A stretch of DNA of 14,554 nucleotides. Origin: Euryarchaeota archaeon UBA105. Lineage in GTDB: Archaea; Thermoplasmatota; Poseidoniia; Poseidoniales; Thalassarchaeaceae. The translations under genes and the position numbers were made by a program. The first letter of the stretch is position 1, and every line of letters starts with the position of its first letter. This document shows, piece after piece, positions 1-5,275 of this stretch. The notes below the pieces were generated by a model. The model was not told the DNA's origin, ran no database searches, and saw nothing but the letters and a program-made list of their open reading frames with translations. Location of the stretch: positions 8,322 to 22,875 of the forward strand of contig DALV01000006.1 in the NCBI GenBank assembly GCA_002496905.1, in the 5' to 3' direction.

Positions 1-183
1 GAACTGCTGATATGCCGTCCTAGCAGGGGGCTCGTCTATCGTTTCGAGGCTGGGTTTCTCTACCTCGACGCCCATGAAATTATACATCTGTGTACTCATT
101 AACATGAGCACTACCATCATTAGTGCTGAACCGCTCTTCTTTCTGTTTTCTCGACTGTACCAAGTCTGTTTCAATTCGTTCAT
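1..183 (-). CDS. Single-pass membrane-anchored protein, 3' end cut off by the window edge
   Basis: Reading the minus strand from ATG at 183-181 gives 61 open codons that run to the window edge. The N-terminus is polar and basic (residues about 1-18, with RENRKK), followed by a hydrophobic stretch at about 19-36 containing MMVVLMLM, then an acidic, proline-containing tail (EVEKPSLETIDEPP). This is the layout of a positive-inside signal anchor with the rest of the protein outside the membrane or in a second domain not seen here. Two consecutive stop codons lie upstream in frame, so the start is at or just after 183; a GGTGGT stretch a few bases upstream could serve as ribosome binding site. The family is not recognisable from 61 residues. 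A competing minus-strand frame at 80-328 overlaps it and looks less protein-like. What is seen: frame, basic patch, hydrophobic segment. Membrane location is inferred. Confidence 0.62.
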   Translation of the reverse strand, partial: MNELKQTWYSRENRKKSGSALMMVVLMLMSTQMYNFMGVEVEKPSLETIDEPPARTAYQQF

Positions 184-362
184 TCCGACCACCGAAGTAC
201 CCTTGCAAAATTGACCTGCTTATCAACGAAACCCCTCTAATGCGCGCGCGAGTATCACGGAAGCCTTCGAGTATCATGCTTCGTTTCGTTTGATAAGACT
301 GATATTTACCGAAGCATATTTCGTCCATATATTAAAAAAACAAGATTCTCTGAATTGTTTTG
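184..362. promoter_or_regulatory. Divergent intergenic region with clustered short repeats
   Basis: This 179-base gap separates the leftward membrane protein gene from panD. It holds a 9-base direct repeat CGAGTATCA at 249-257 and 268-276 (19 bases apart, start to start). An inverted pair ATGCTTCG (276-283) and CGAAGCAT (310-317) lies beside it. TGATA, the complement of the TATCA in the direct repeats, recurs at 291-295 and 300-304. The first three of these pentamers fall at 253, 272 and 291, an even 19-base step. Such an array could be an operator upstream of panD, but no regulator is known from the window. No RNA gene was recognised here. Confidence 0.4.
327..337 (+). promoter_or_regulatory. 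TATA-like box for panD
   Basis: ATATATTAAAA followed by more A residues lies about 26-36 bases before the panD ATG at 363. Archaeal TATA boxes sit about 25 bases before the transcript start, so this would give a very short leader or a leaderless panD message. No convincing Shine-Dalgarno precedes the ATG, which agrees with a leaderless transcript. If the organism were bacterial this would instead be an AT-rich upstream region. Confidence 0.5.
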
Positions 363-743
363 ATGGCGCCAATAAGAATGGTATTGCGATCAAAAATCCA
401 CAGAGCTACAGTTACTCAAGCCGACCTGGATTATGTCGGCTCGATATCAATTGATGAGGGCCTTATGGAGGCCGCTGGAATTGTCGAGTGGGAAAAGATT
501 GCAGTGCTCGATATAACCAATGGGTCACGCCTAGAAACCTATGCAATAAAGGCGCCTCGAGGGTCAGGAGAAATCTGCATAAATGGGGCTGCTGCTCATC
601 TGGTCAATCCTGGTGACTTGGTAATTTTGTTAACTTACCAAGGTATAGAAGAAGGTGAAATCGAAAATCATCAGCCGCGGATTGTTCATGTGGATGAACA
701 AAACAAAATCATTGAGTTGGCTACTACAGAATCTAACTACTAA
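363..743 (+). CDS. panD: Aspartate 1-decarboxylase, pyruvoyl-dependent (PanD)
   Basis: Converts L-aspartate to beta-alanine and CO2, the beta-alanine supply for pantothenate and coenzyme A; cytosolic homotetramer in the known family. The 126-residue product matches the usual length. The proenzyme self-cleaves between Gly26 and Ser27 (in YVGSIS), the new N-terminal Ser becoming the pyruvoyl group. The residues corresponding to E. coli Lys9, Tyr22, Arg54, Tyr58 and Asn72 are all present (Lys11, Tyr24, Arg56, Tyr60, Asn74), as is the NGAAAH block at 74-79. I use ATG at 363; an in-frame TTG directly before it (360) adds one residue and is less likely. The gene converges on rlmH with 11 bases between stops. 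Most archaea studied make beta-alanine with a PLP-dependent decarboxylase (MfnA type), so a PanD here looks like a bacterial-type acquisition if the host is archaeal. Confidence 0.95.
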   Translation: MAPIRMVLRSKIHRATVTQADLDYVGSISIDEGLMEAAGIVEWEKIAVLDITNGSRLETYAIKAPRGSGEICINGAAAHLVNPGDLVILLTYQGIEEGEIENHQPRIVHVDEQNKIIELATTESNY

Positions 744-754
744 TTTAAACAAAA

Positions 755-1189
755 TTATGCTCTATGATATGGCAATCCTTTGATGATTGTAGAGGCTCGA
801 TATAATTGCTCTAACAAAACAACCGCGGCCAACTCGTGAGGTAGTGTGATCAATCCAAGAGACAAGGATGACATTCCCTTGCTATAGTCTCCAAAACCAC
901 CTGGTGGTCCAACAACTAGGTGGACATCATTGCTGGAAAGACGCCATTGTTTCATTTTCTCTGAATATCCCATCGAATCAAGAATCTCGCCTTTTTCCTC
1001 GAGCACAATTACGTTGTCCTCTCCAGCCTTGGATACAATTGAGGAAAGGTAGGTCTCAGGATCTGTACGATTTCGATGTTCAGAAAGCGATACGCCTTCT
1101 CCCGAAAGTCGGTTTGCGTAATCTGAGATAGCCATGCTGAATGCGGCGTCCTTTGCCCTGCCGTGTAGGTGCACGACGATACGGCCCAT
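755..1189 (-). CDS. rlmH: RlmH, 23S rRNA (pseudouridine-1915 N3)-methyltransferase
   Basis: SPOUT-class methyltransferase that uses S-adenosylmethionine to methylate a pseudouridine in helix 69 of the large-subunit rRNA, acting on the assembled ribosome. The 144-residue product has the family layout: N-terminal alpha/beta part, then the knotted SAM-binding loop VVGPPGGFGD (92-101), the LSLGLITLPHE block (109-119), and the C-terminal YHR (141-143) typical of RlmH. I place the start at ATG 1189 because homology begins with MGRIVVHLHG. Longer starts (1219, 1270, 1294) exist in frame but would overlap or crowd the divergent gene at 1269. An AT-rich patch about 26 bases upstream (AATTAATGAA on the minus strand, around 1215) could be a TATA box for a leaderless message; no Shine-Dalgarno is visible. 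RlmH occurs in bacteria and some euryarchaea. Confidence 0.92.
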   Translation of the reverse strand: MGRIVVHLHGRAKDAAFSMAISDYANRLSGEGVSLSEHRNRTDPETYLSSIVSKAGEDNVIVLEEKGEILDSMGYSEKMKQWRLSSNDVHLVVGPPGGFGDYSKGMSSLSLGLITLPHELAAVVLLEQLYRASTIIKGLPYHRA

Positions 1190-1210
1190 GGTTCGACGGG
1201 AGCATCGGCA

Positions 1211-1226
1211 ATCTTTCATTAATTCG
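1211..1226. promoter_or_regulatory. AT-rich patch in the rlmH / 1269 divergent gap, possible shared TATA element
   Basis: The 79-base gap between the two divergent starts (1189 and 1269) has one AT-rich patch, with CATTAATTC on the plus strand. It lies about 26 bases before the rlmH start, the distance expected for a leaderless archaeal transcript, and could also serve the rightward gene with a short leader. This is a weak match judged by eye. Confidence 0.25.
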
Positions 1227-1268
1227 TAAGCATCAAGGGTAACGGCTTGCGCCCATCGATTGAGAGAC

Positions 1269-1598
1269 ATGAGTTGGTGGCCATTCAAACGCAAGGAAAA
1301 GCCCTTGCAAGATGACCTACATATTCGTGGAACAAGAATTTGGCTACAGGACCTAAGAGAGTCCTGCGAAAGAAATTTCGATAACCCAGAAGAAGGGAGG
1401 AGATTGGTTCGACAGATGCAAATCGAGTGGACGGACGCACACTCCGAAGGGGAAGTAGATGATGCTCTTCTTGATGGTTTGGATAGGCGCGCATTGCGCC
1501 TTTTACGGGCCTCAGATGACGAATGGCTAAAGTGGCTTGATGATGATGACTTTTGGAAGCCTGGATGGCGCGACGAGCCTCGAGGTGAATTAGAATGA
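1269..1598 (+). CDS. Small acidic protein of unknown function
   Basis: 109 residues from ATG 1269 (an in-frame TTG at 1260 would add three). I do not recognise the family. The N-terminus is short and basic-aromatic (MSWWPFKRKEK), the remainder is strongly acidic and tryptophan-rich, ending in a WLKWLDDDDFWKPGWRDEP-like segment; no membrane segment and no cysteines forming a metal site are evident apart from one Cys. The stop overlaps the start of the next gene in an ATGA, so the two are almost certainly co-transcribed and translationally coupled. A minus-strand frame over the same bases (1285-1602) lacks such context and is treated as a shadow. The N-terminal WWPFKRK could sit at the membrane surface beside its membrane-protein neighbour, but that is only a guess. 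Confidence 0.75.
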   Translation: MSWWPFKRKEKPLQDDLHIRGTRIWLQDLRESCERNFDNPEEGRRLVRQMQIEWTDAHSEGEVDDALLDGLDRRALRLLRASDDEWLKWLDDDDFWKPGWRDEPRGELE

Positions 1599-2329
1599 GC
1601 ACTTCTGAATTAGATTATTGGATTGTACTATTTTTCGCTCTTGGGGCAGTTTCATTGTATTACGCTAGGTTACAACCTTTCCCTGAATTTGGAAATAAAT
1701 TCGGGTGGTCCAGTATAGCATTAGGGTTGGTCTTTCTGATTAGTAGAAATGCCCCAAGAGATACTGCGATATTAGCGCCAACAGTTACCGCAGCAATTTT
1801 TGGTGGTCTCGCCGTTATGTACGGAGTCAGGCACATGGTAGTGACCCAGCAAGATGTGTTAGTAGCGCCCTTTGGAGGTGTTCTGCTGTGTGTAGGAACT
1901 GTTAGTTTGATGGCCGATTCATGGGACGAAATGAATTCGACTGACCACCTAATTTCATTCATTACGGCCTCGGTTGTGGTTATGCTAGAAATTTATCTTG
2001 CATTCAGAGGTCTAGTAGTCGGTGTACAAGGAATTACTTGGTCAAAATCCGGCCTCAGACAGGTAAGTAGAGGGCTATTACAAGGCCCTAGAGGTGCGAT
2101 TTCACACTTTGAAAGATCTTGGGACATGGATGATCAATGGCTCAATGCGATGAGTCATGCAGCTCTTGCTTTAATCCACAAACACCTAGGGGATGAAGCG
2201 GCTGAAAAAGAGCATATACAGGAATTACAAGCTATCGGTGGATGGGATGCAGTTGATAAAAATTGGATTCAAACAATTGAGGGTGAATTAAGAAAATTGA
2301 AGGTTTCTAGAGGAACTGAAGAAGAGTGA
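1595..2329 (+). CDS. Multi-pass membrane protein with a C-terminal TPR-like helical tail
   Basis: 244 residues. Hydrophobic segments fall at about 8-24, 39-51, 58-77, 88-107 and 118-145, giving about five membrane passes. A soluble tail from about 160 to 244 follows. In it, the segment at about 167-213 reads like one or two tetratricopeptide helices (GAISHFERSWDMDD, then a helix with ALALIHKHLGDEAAE), a fold used for protein-protein contacts. The start ATG overlaps the stop of the preceding gene by four bases (ATGA), which fixes it. The adenosyltransferase gene begins 49 bases downstream. No catalytic motif or known transporter signature is visible and the family is not recognised. Role inferred only to the extent of a membrane platform with a cytosolic protein-binding tail. 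Confidence 0.8.
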   Translation: MSTSELDYWIVLFFALGAVSLYYARLQPFPEFGNKFGWSSIALGLVFLISRNAPRDTAILAPTVTAAIFGGLAVMYGVRHMVVTQQDVLVAPFGGVLLCVGTVSLMADSWDEMNSTDHLISFITASVVVMLEIYLAFRGLVVGVQGITWSKSGLRQVSRGLLQGPRGAISHFERSWDMDDQWLNAMSHAALALIHKHLGDEAAEKEHIQELQAIGGWDAVDKNWIQTIEGELRKLKVSRGTEEE

Positions 2330-2365
2330 ATGACTCTAGCACGATTCAAAGCGATGAACCTCCTC

Positions 2366-2373
2366 GGAAGTGA
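2366..2373 (+). promoter_or_regulatory. Ribosome binding site that fixes the adenosyltransferase start
   Basis: GGAAGTGA, close to the perfect anti-16S complement GGAGGTGA, ends 5 bases before ATG 2379. It overlaps the in-frame GTG at 2370, so the GTG cannot be the start if this site is used. Confidence 0.7.
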
Positions 2374-2378
2374 ATAAG

Positions 2379-2969
2379 ATGGTTCGGATAACCAAGGTTC
2401 ACACCGGCGGGGGAGATGGGGGTGAAACCTCTCTTGTCGACGGTACTCGTGTTGGAAAGGAGCATCCAAGGGTTGCGATTTACGGCACCATCGACGAGGC
2501 AAATTCAGCTATTGGAATCGTTAGAATGGAGCTTTCTAGAGCATCTATATCCATGGAGGTCTGTGATTATTCAGACAAATTGCTCGGGACAATCCAACAG
2601 GAATTGTTTGATGTTGGAGCCGAATGTGCCTGCCCCCCCGGCGGTGTTCCAGAACAGATGTCGATTATTGGAGCAGAGTCGGGAGAACGATTGGTTGCAG
2701 AGATGGATTCTATGTTGGAAGATTTGGAACCTCTGTCTTCATTCATACTACCAACTGGAAGTCCGGCGGTAGCAAATTTACACATGGCTCGAACGATTGT
2801 TCGAAGAGCTGAGAGAGAGGCTTGCTCTCTTCGTGATGAGGTTCGACCAGAGGTGATCAGCTACCTCAACAGGCTCTCCGACCACTGTTTTGTTCTCGGA
2901 CGTTGGATTTCGGCAAAGACTGGTGAGAATGAGACCTTGTGGACCCCGTTGGGTAAGCGTGAAGAGTGA
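2379..2969 (+). CDS. Cob(I)yrinic acid a,c-diamide / cobalamin adenosyltransferase, PduO type
   Basis: Transfers the adenosyl group of ATP to cob(I)alamin to make adenosylcobalamin (coenzyme B12). The 196-residue length fits the PduO/MMAB class. Family features in order: the ATP-binding N-terminal segment KVHTGGGDGGETSL (6-19), the VAIYGTIDEANSAIG block (32-46), the RRAERE motif (142-147) and YLNRLSD (162-168), a core signature of this trimeric helical-bundle enzyme. PduO is unrelated in fold to the CobA and EutT adenosyltransferases. The product is the cofactor of the class II ribonucleotide reductase encoded at 10524-14171, so that enzyme is a likely consumer; methylmalonyl-CoA mutase could be another, but is not in the window. 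It lies in a rightward run with the membrane protein upstream and a tiny membrane protein 6 bases downstream. ATG 2379 is preferred over GTG 2370 because of the Shine-Dalgarno position. Confidence 0.93.
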   Translation: MVRITKVHTGGGDGGETSLVDGTRVGKEHPRVAIYGTIDEANSAIGIVRMELSRASISMEVCDYSDKLLGTIQQELFDVGAECACPPGGVPEQMSIIGAESGERLVAEMDSMLEDLEPLSSFILPTGSPAVANLHMARTIVRRAEREACSLRDEVRPEVISYLNRLSDHCFVLGRWISAKTGENETLWTPLGKREE

Positions 2970-2975
2970 TTAGCT

Positions 2976-3155
2976 GTGTCTCTCTTTACAAAATACCTTG
3001 AGGGTCATAAAGAGGTAATCAAGAGTATTGATGATTCAGAACGTTCTCAATTTCAAAAAGGAATTGGAAAATTCTTTGTCGCTCTAAAAGTAATTTTTGA
3101 TTTGGTATTTACCATTGTTCTTCTATTGGTCGCATTGAATTGGTTGGTTGGCTGA
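2976..3155 (+). CDS. Small single-pass membrane protein (59 residues)
   Basis: GTG start, 59 codons, TGA stop at 3153-3155. A ribosome binding site AGAGTGAT (2963-2970) overlaps the stop of the adenosyltransferase gene and lies 5 bases before the GTG, the same spacing as in three other genes of the window. The product has a charged, helical N-terminal half (about 1-30, with EGHKEVIKSIDDSERSQ) and one hydrophobic helix at about 33-58 (FFVALKVIFDLVFTIVLLLVALNW) split here by a single Lys and Asp near its beginning. No signal peptide cleavage site is evident, so it is probably anchored by its C-terminus. The family is unknown. Tight coupling to the adenosyltransferase suggests joint expression; a role in cobalamin metabolism is only a guess from position. 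Confidence 0.7.
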   Translation: MSLFTKYLEGHKEVIKSIDDSERSQFQKGIGKFFVALKVIFDLVFTIVLLLVALNWLVG

Positions 3156-3166
3156 TTCTTTAGAAA

Positions 3167-3610
3167 TCAGAGTGCCTTGCCCATCTTCTGCATGTGTTCT
3201 CTTGCTGAACGTAGCACTTCCTTTTCCTGAGCAAAAGTGAGTTGTTCCTCTGCTTCATCTAAACTAAGCCAGAGATAGTTAGTATGTTCATGAGATAATT
3301 TAACCTCAAGTTGATCTGTTGAAGCAATGTACCAAAATACCTGCTTATCGATTGGTCGTCCCTTGCTTTGGAAGGTATATTCTGTTCTTTGGCTCCATCC
3401 TGAATCAATCTCTATCTCGCTGATTCCGGTTTCTTCTTTCAACTCTCTGCGAGCGGTTTGGTAATGATCCTCGTCGCCCTCAACATGGCCCTTGGGGTAC
3501 GACCAATGTCCTTGCGGATATTGCAACAGAAGAATACTGTCGAAATTGACCAAGACGAAGCCGCAAGACGTCTCCATAGGTGCTGGGATAGGCATCATAC
3601 ATTTCTCCAT
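3167..3610 (-). CDS. Nudix hydrolase, Ap4A-pyrophosphatase-like
   Basis: Hydrolyses a nucleoside diphosphate linked to another group, with Mg2+ bound by the Nudix box. The complete box G-x5-E-x7-REUxEExGU is at residues 41-63 (GHVEGDE ... RRELKEETGI). The preceding LLLQYPQGHWSYPKGH stretch resembles bis(5'-nucleosyl)-tetraphosphatases of the NUDT2/MutT-like group, so diadenosine tetraphosphate is a reasonable but unproven substrate. The product is 147 residues from ATG 3610, normal for the family, and probably cytosolic. The start is uncertain: AGGAGA abuts ATG 3610 directly, whereas GGAG lies at better spacing for the Met codons at residues 5 and 6 (around 3598-3593), giving 142-143 residues. 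It faces the small membrane protein gene, with 11 bases between the stops, and diverges from the DHH gene. Confidence 0.9.
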   Translation of the reverse strand: MEKCMMPIPAPMETSCGFVLVNFDSILLLQYPQGHWSYPKGHVEGDEDHYQTARRELKEETGISEIEIDSGWSQRTEYTFQSKGRPIDKQVFWYIASTDQLEVKLSHEHTNYLWLSLDEAEEQLTFAQEKEVLRSAREHMQKMGKAL

Positions 3611-3678
3611 TCTCCTATTCCCGTCAAGTGTTGATACGGTAATTTACTCCGTTTTTGGAAAACTATTGAGCCAAACAA

Positions 3679-4692
3679 ATGATAGGTGAGTTGTGGCGCA
3701 GTCCAATGATGACTCACCCTGCCTTGTCGCTTGATATCCGTCGAATTGTGACGGATTCGGACCTCGACGGAGTCGTGACAGGTGCGATTTTGAGAAGATG
3801 GTGGAAGGATGCTGAAGTTGTGTTTGGTCACCCCGGTGCGCTTCGTGCTGGAATGTTGGATGATGTAATCGATAGGCACACTGCGGTTTGTGATTTGCCT
3901 AGACATTCTCAATGCGGATTGAGTATTGATCACCACCAATCAAATGCGCCAATTGATGATGAAGATAATTCTGAGATGGTGGTGGTTTGGAAGCCTACAC
4001 CTTCAGCGGCAAGAATCGCCTTTGATTTGGTTGGTGAAGTTGTCGATGTTTCCGATTTGACCGGCCTTATGGAATGGGTCGACAAGCTGGATGGAGGTTC
4101 TGTTAGCAAAGAGGAATTCCTCTCAGAGCACCCAGTAGTTTGGCTAGGAAGAATCATTGGAGGAAATGATGTAATCTCACTTGAAATCCTAGAGGCTTTG
4201 AGTCGTGGAGATTCTGTAGAAGAAATTCTATCTTCTGAAAATATTTCGTCTGTTGTTGCTGAAAAAAGAGACTATCTAACTCGTGCCAATTCAATTATTG
4301 CAGAGCGATTAGAAGTTATCGATAGGCTCGCTGTAGTCCGATTAGAAGACATGGGGGTGCGTTCTAATGGCTATCGTGTTACCGCCTTGGCTGGAGAGGA
4401 CTGCGATGCTTGTATGGTTATTCATGGGGATGTTGGTGCTGGGTTCGGAGAGGAAGATTCCTATCCTGTTTCAGCCTCGTTTTACACCAACTCATTCCTA
4501 CACACAGAAGGTGGAATTTTCGATTTAACTCAGTTAGCAACAAGATTTGACCCCGACGGAGGAGGTCATGCCAATGCCTGTGGTTGCAGGATTCAACCGC
4601 TAGAAAATGGTCAAAAGGTTGAGAGAAAAGTGGTCGGCGAAGATATTGAAGAGAATATTCGAGAATGGTTGAAAATGTGGGCAAATCGTTAG
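3679..4692 (+). CDS. DHH-family phosphoesterase with DHHA1 domain
   Basis: Member of the DHH/DHHA1 superfamily, metal-dependent phosphoesterases that include RecJ-like exonucleases, oligoribonucleases (NrnA) and cyclic-dinucleotide or pyrophosphate hydrolases. 337 residues. Motifs: TDSDLDGVVTGAI (25-37; metal-binding Asp26, Asp28, Asp30 region), CDLP (71-74), DHH at 84-86 in SIDHHQSN, PTPSAARIAFDLV (106-118), and the C-terminal DHHA1 signature GGGHANACGC (294-303) that binds the substrate. All key positions are present, so it should be active. The size matches NrnA-like oligoribonucleases more than full RecJ, but the substrate cannot be settled by eye. Start uncertain: ATG 3679 lacks a Shine-Dalgarno; ATGs at 3706 and 3709 are alternatives removing 9 or 10 residues without touching the motifs. 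Its stop overlaps the stop of the convergent membrane protein gene. Confidence 0.88.
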   Translation: MIGELWRSPMMTHPALSLDIRRIVTDSDLDGVVTGAILRRWWKDAEVVFGHPGALRAGMLDDVIDRHTAVCDLPRHSQCGLSIDHHQSNAPIDDEDNSEMVVVWKPTPSAARIAFDLVGEVVDVSDLTGLMEWVDKLDGGSVSKEEFLSEHPVVWLGRIIGGNDVISLEILEALSRGDSVEEILSSENISSVVAEKRDYLTRANSIIAERLEVIDRLAVVRLEDMGVRSNGYRVTALAGEDCDACMVIHGDVGAGFGEEDSYPVSASFYTNSFLHTEGGIFDLTQLATRFDPDGGGHANACGCRIQPLENGQKVERKVVGEDIEENIREWLKMWANR

Positions 4693-5219
4693 CCGATTAA
4701 TTGCAAAAGATAGAGGAATCCAAGGAAGGCATGAATGGCAATTAATCCGATCATAATATCACTAAGTTTACCGTGTAATTGCTTAGATTTTGCAAATGAT
4801 TCCCCAGCCTTTTTTTCGGCGCTTGTCTTTCTACCCGAACGCCAAAGGTAAGTCATCAGCGCTATTCCAAGTAATCCAGCCCAACCATGGAAATGCCCAG
4901 GCATTAGTAAGTCGAGTGCGAATTCTTCCCCCGAGAGTAAAGATGAGGTTATTTTGGCGGCGAATGCCAAAGCGACAACAAGCAGAACCCAGCGAAACAA
5001 TCGTTCACCTTGACTCTCGTGATTTTCGAGTTCTGCAGTCCTCTCAGAGCCCTTTAGCGTGGTGCTCAACTTGCGCCAGTTTCGCTGCCTTGCAAACTCT
5101 CGAATGACAACCAATGCCGCGATTGGATGCAGCAAGAGGATGAGCACTTGGGTGATTTCCACGAGTCTTCGCCGCCCTTTAGAGGTCTTGAGTTCTCCTT
5201 CTTGCGCCTTGCATAGCAA
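4689..5219 (-). CDS. Four-helix membrane protein with conserved-looking histidines (DUF4079/cytochrome b561-like)
   Basis: 176 residues from a TTG at 5219. Hydrophobic segments at about 21-40, 76-97, 108-126 and 152-173. Histidines sit at places where heme ligands are found in four-helix b-type cytochromes: His31 (in HP, first helix), His109 and His111 (HFHGW at the start of the third helix), His149 (LHG just before the fourth) and His163 inside the fourth helix. The pattern recalls DUF4079 membrane proteins, but I make that match from memory of pattern only. Heme binding and electron transfer are inferred. The true start is unclear: TTG 5219 has no visible ribosome binding site, and GTG at 5162 (residue 20), just before the first helix, is the only good alternative. 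Divergent from the large PIN protein gene; convergent with the DHH gene, stops overlapping. Confidence 0.65.
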   Translation of the reverse strand: MLCKAQEGELKTSKGRRRLVEITQVLILLLHPIAALVVIREFARQRNWRKLSTTLKGSERTAELENHESQGERLFRWVLLVVALAFAAKITSSLLSGEEFALDLLMPGHFHGWAGLLGIALMTYLWRSGRKTSAEKKAGESFAKSKQLHGKLSDIMIGLIAIHAFLGFLYLLQLIG

Positions 5220-5275
5220 GGCGATGTGTTGATGTAGGCAGGGGTGGGGCGATGTGCCTACCGGAGTGATTCAAT
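5220..5275. promoter_or_regulatory. Short divergent region with a direct repeat and an inverted repeat
   Basis: Between the leftward four-helix membrane protein and the rightward PIN protein. GCGATGTG occurs at 5221-5228 and again at 5249-5256, and GTAGGCA (5234-5240) pairs with TGCCTAC (5255-5261) across a 14-base G-rich loop. The overlap of two repeat types in 41 bases could form an operator acting on both genes; no TATA box is obvious. Confidence 0.35.
5263..5270 (+). promoter_or_regulatory. Ribosome binding site supporting a TTG start for the PIN protein
   Basis: GGAGTGAT, nearly the full complement of the 16S rRNA 3' end, ends 5 bases before TTG 5276. No ATG occurs in frame for another 113 codons, so this site decides the start. 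Confidence 0.75.

Noticed and set aside
1..75. tRNA or other structured RNA at the left edge
   Set aside because: No cloverleaf arms or TPsiC-like sequence could be matched on either strand, and the bases are explained by the truncated coding frame.
1..102. Plus-strand open frame of 33 codons entering from the left edge
   Set aside because: It lies antisense to the membrane-anchor gene and has no independent support beyond being open over a short distance.
80..328. 82-residue minus-strand frame
   Set aside because: It overlaps the more convincing membrane-anchor frame at 1-183 in another register, lacks a recognisable composition or ribosome binding site, and its 5' part coincides with the repeat cluster upstream of panD.
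1190..1294. Longer RlmH starting at 1219, 1270 or 1294
   Set aside because: RlmH homology begins at MGRIVV (1189), and the two longest versions would overlap the divergent gene at 1269.
1285..1602. 105-residue minus-strand frame opposite the acidic protein
   Set aside because: It has no context, whereas the plus-strand gene shares an ATGA junction with the next gene.
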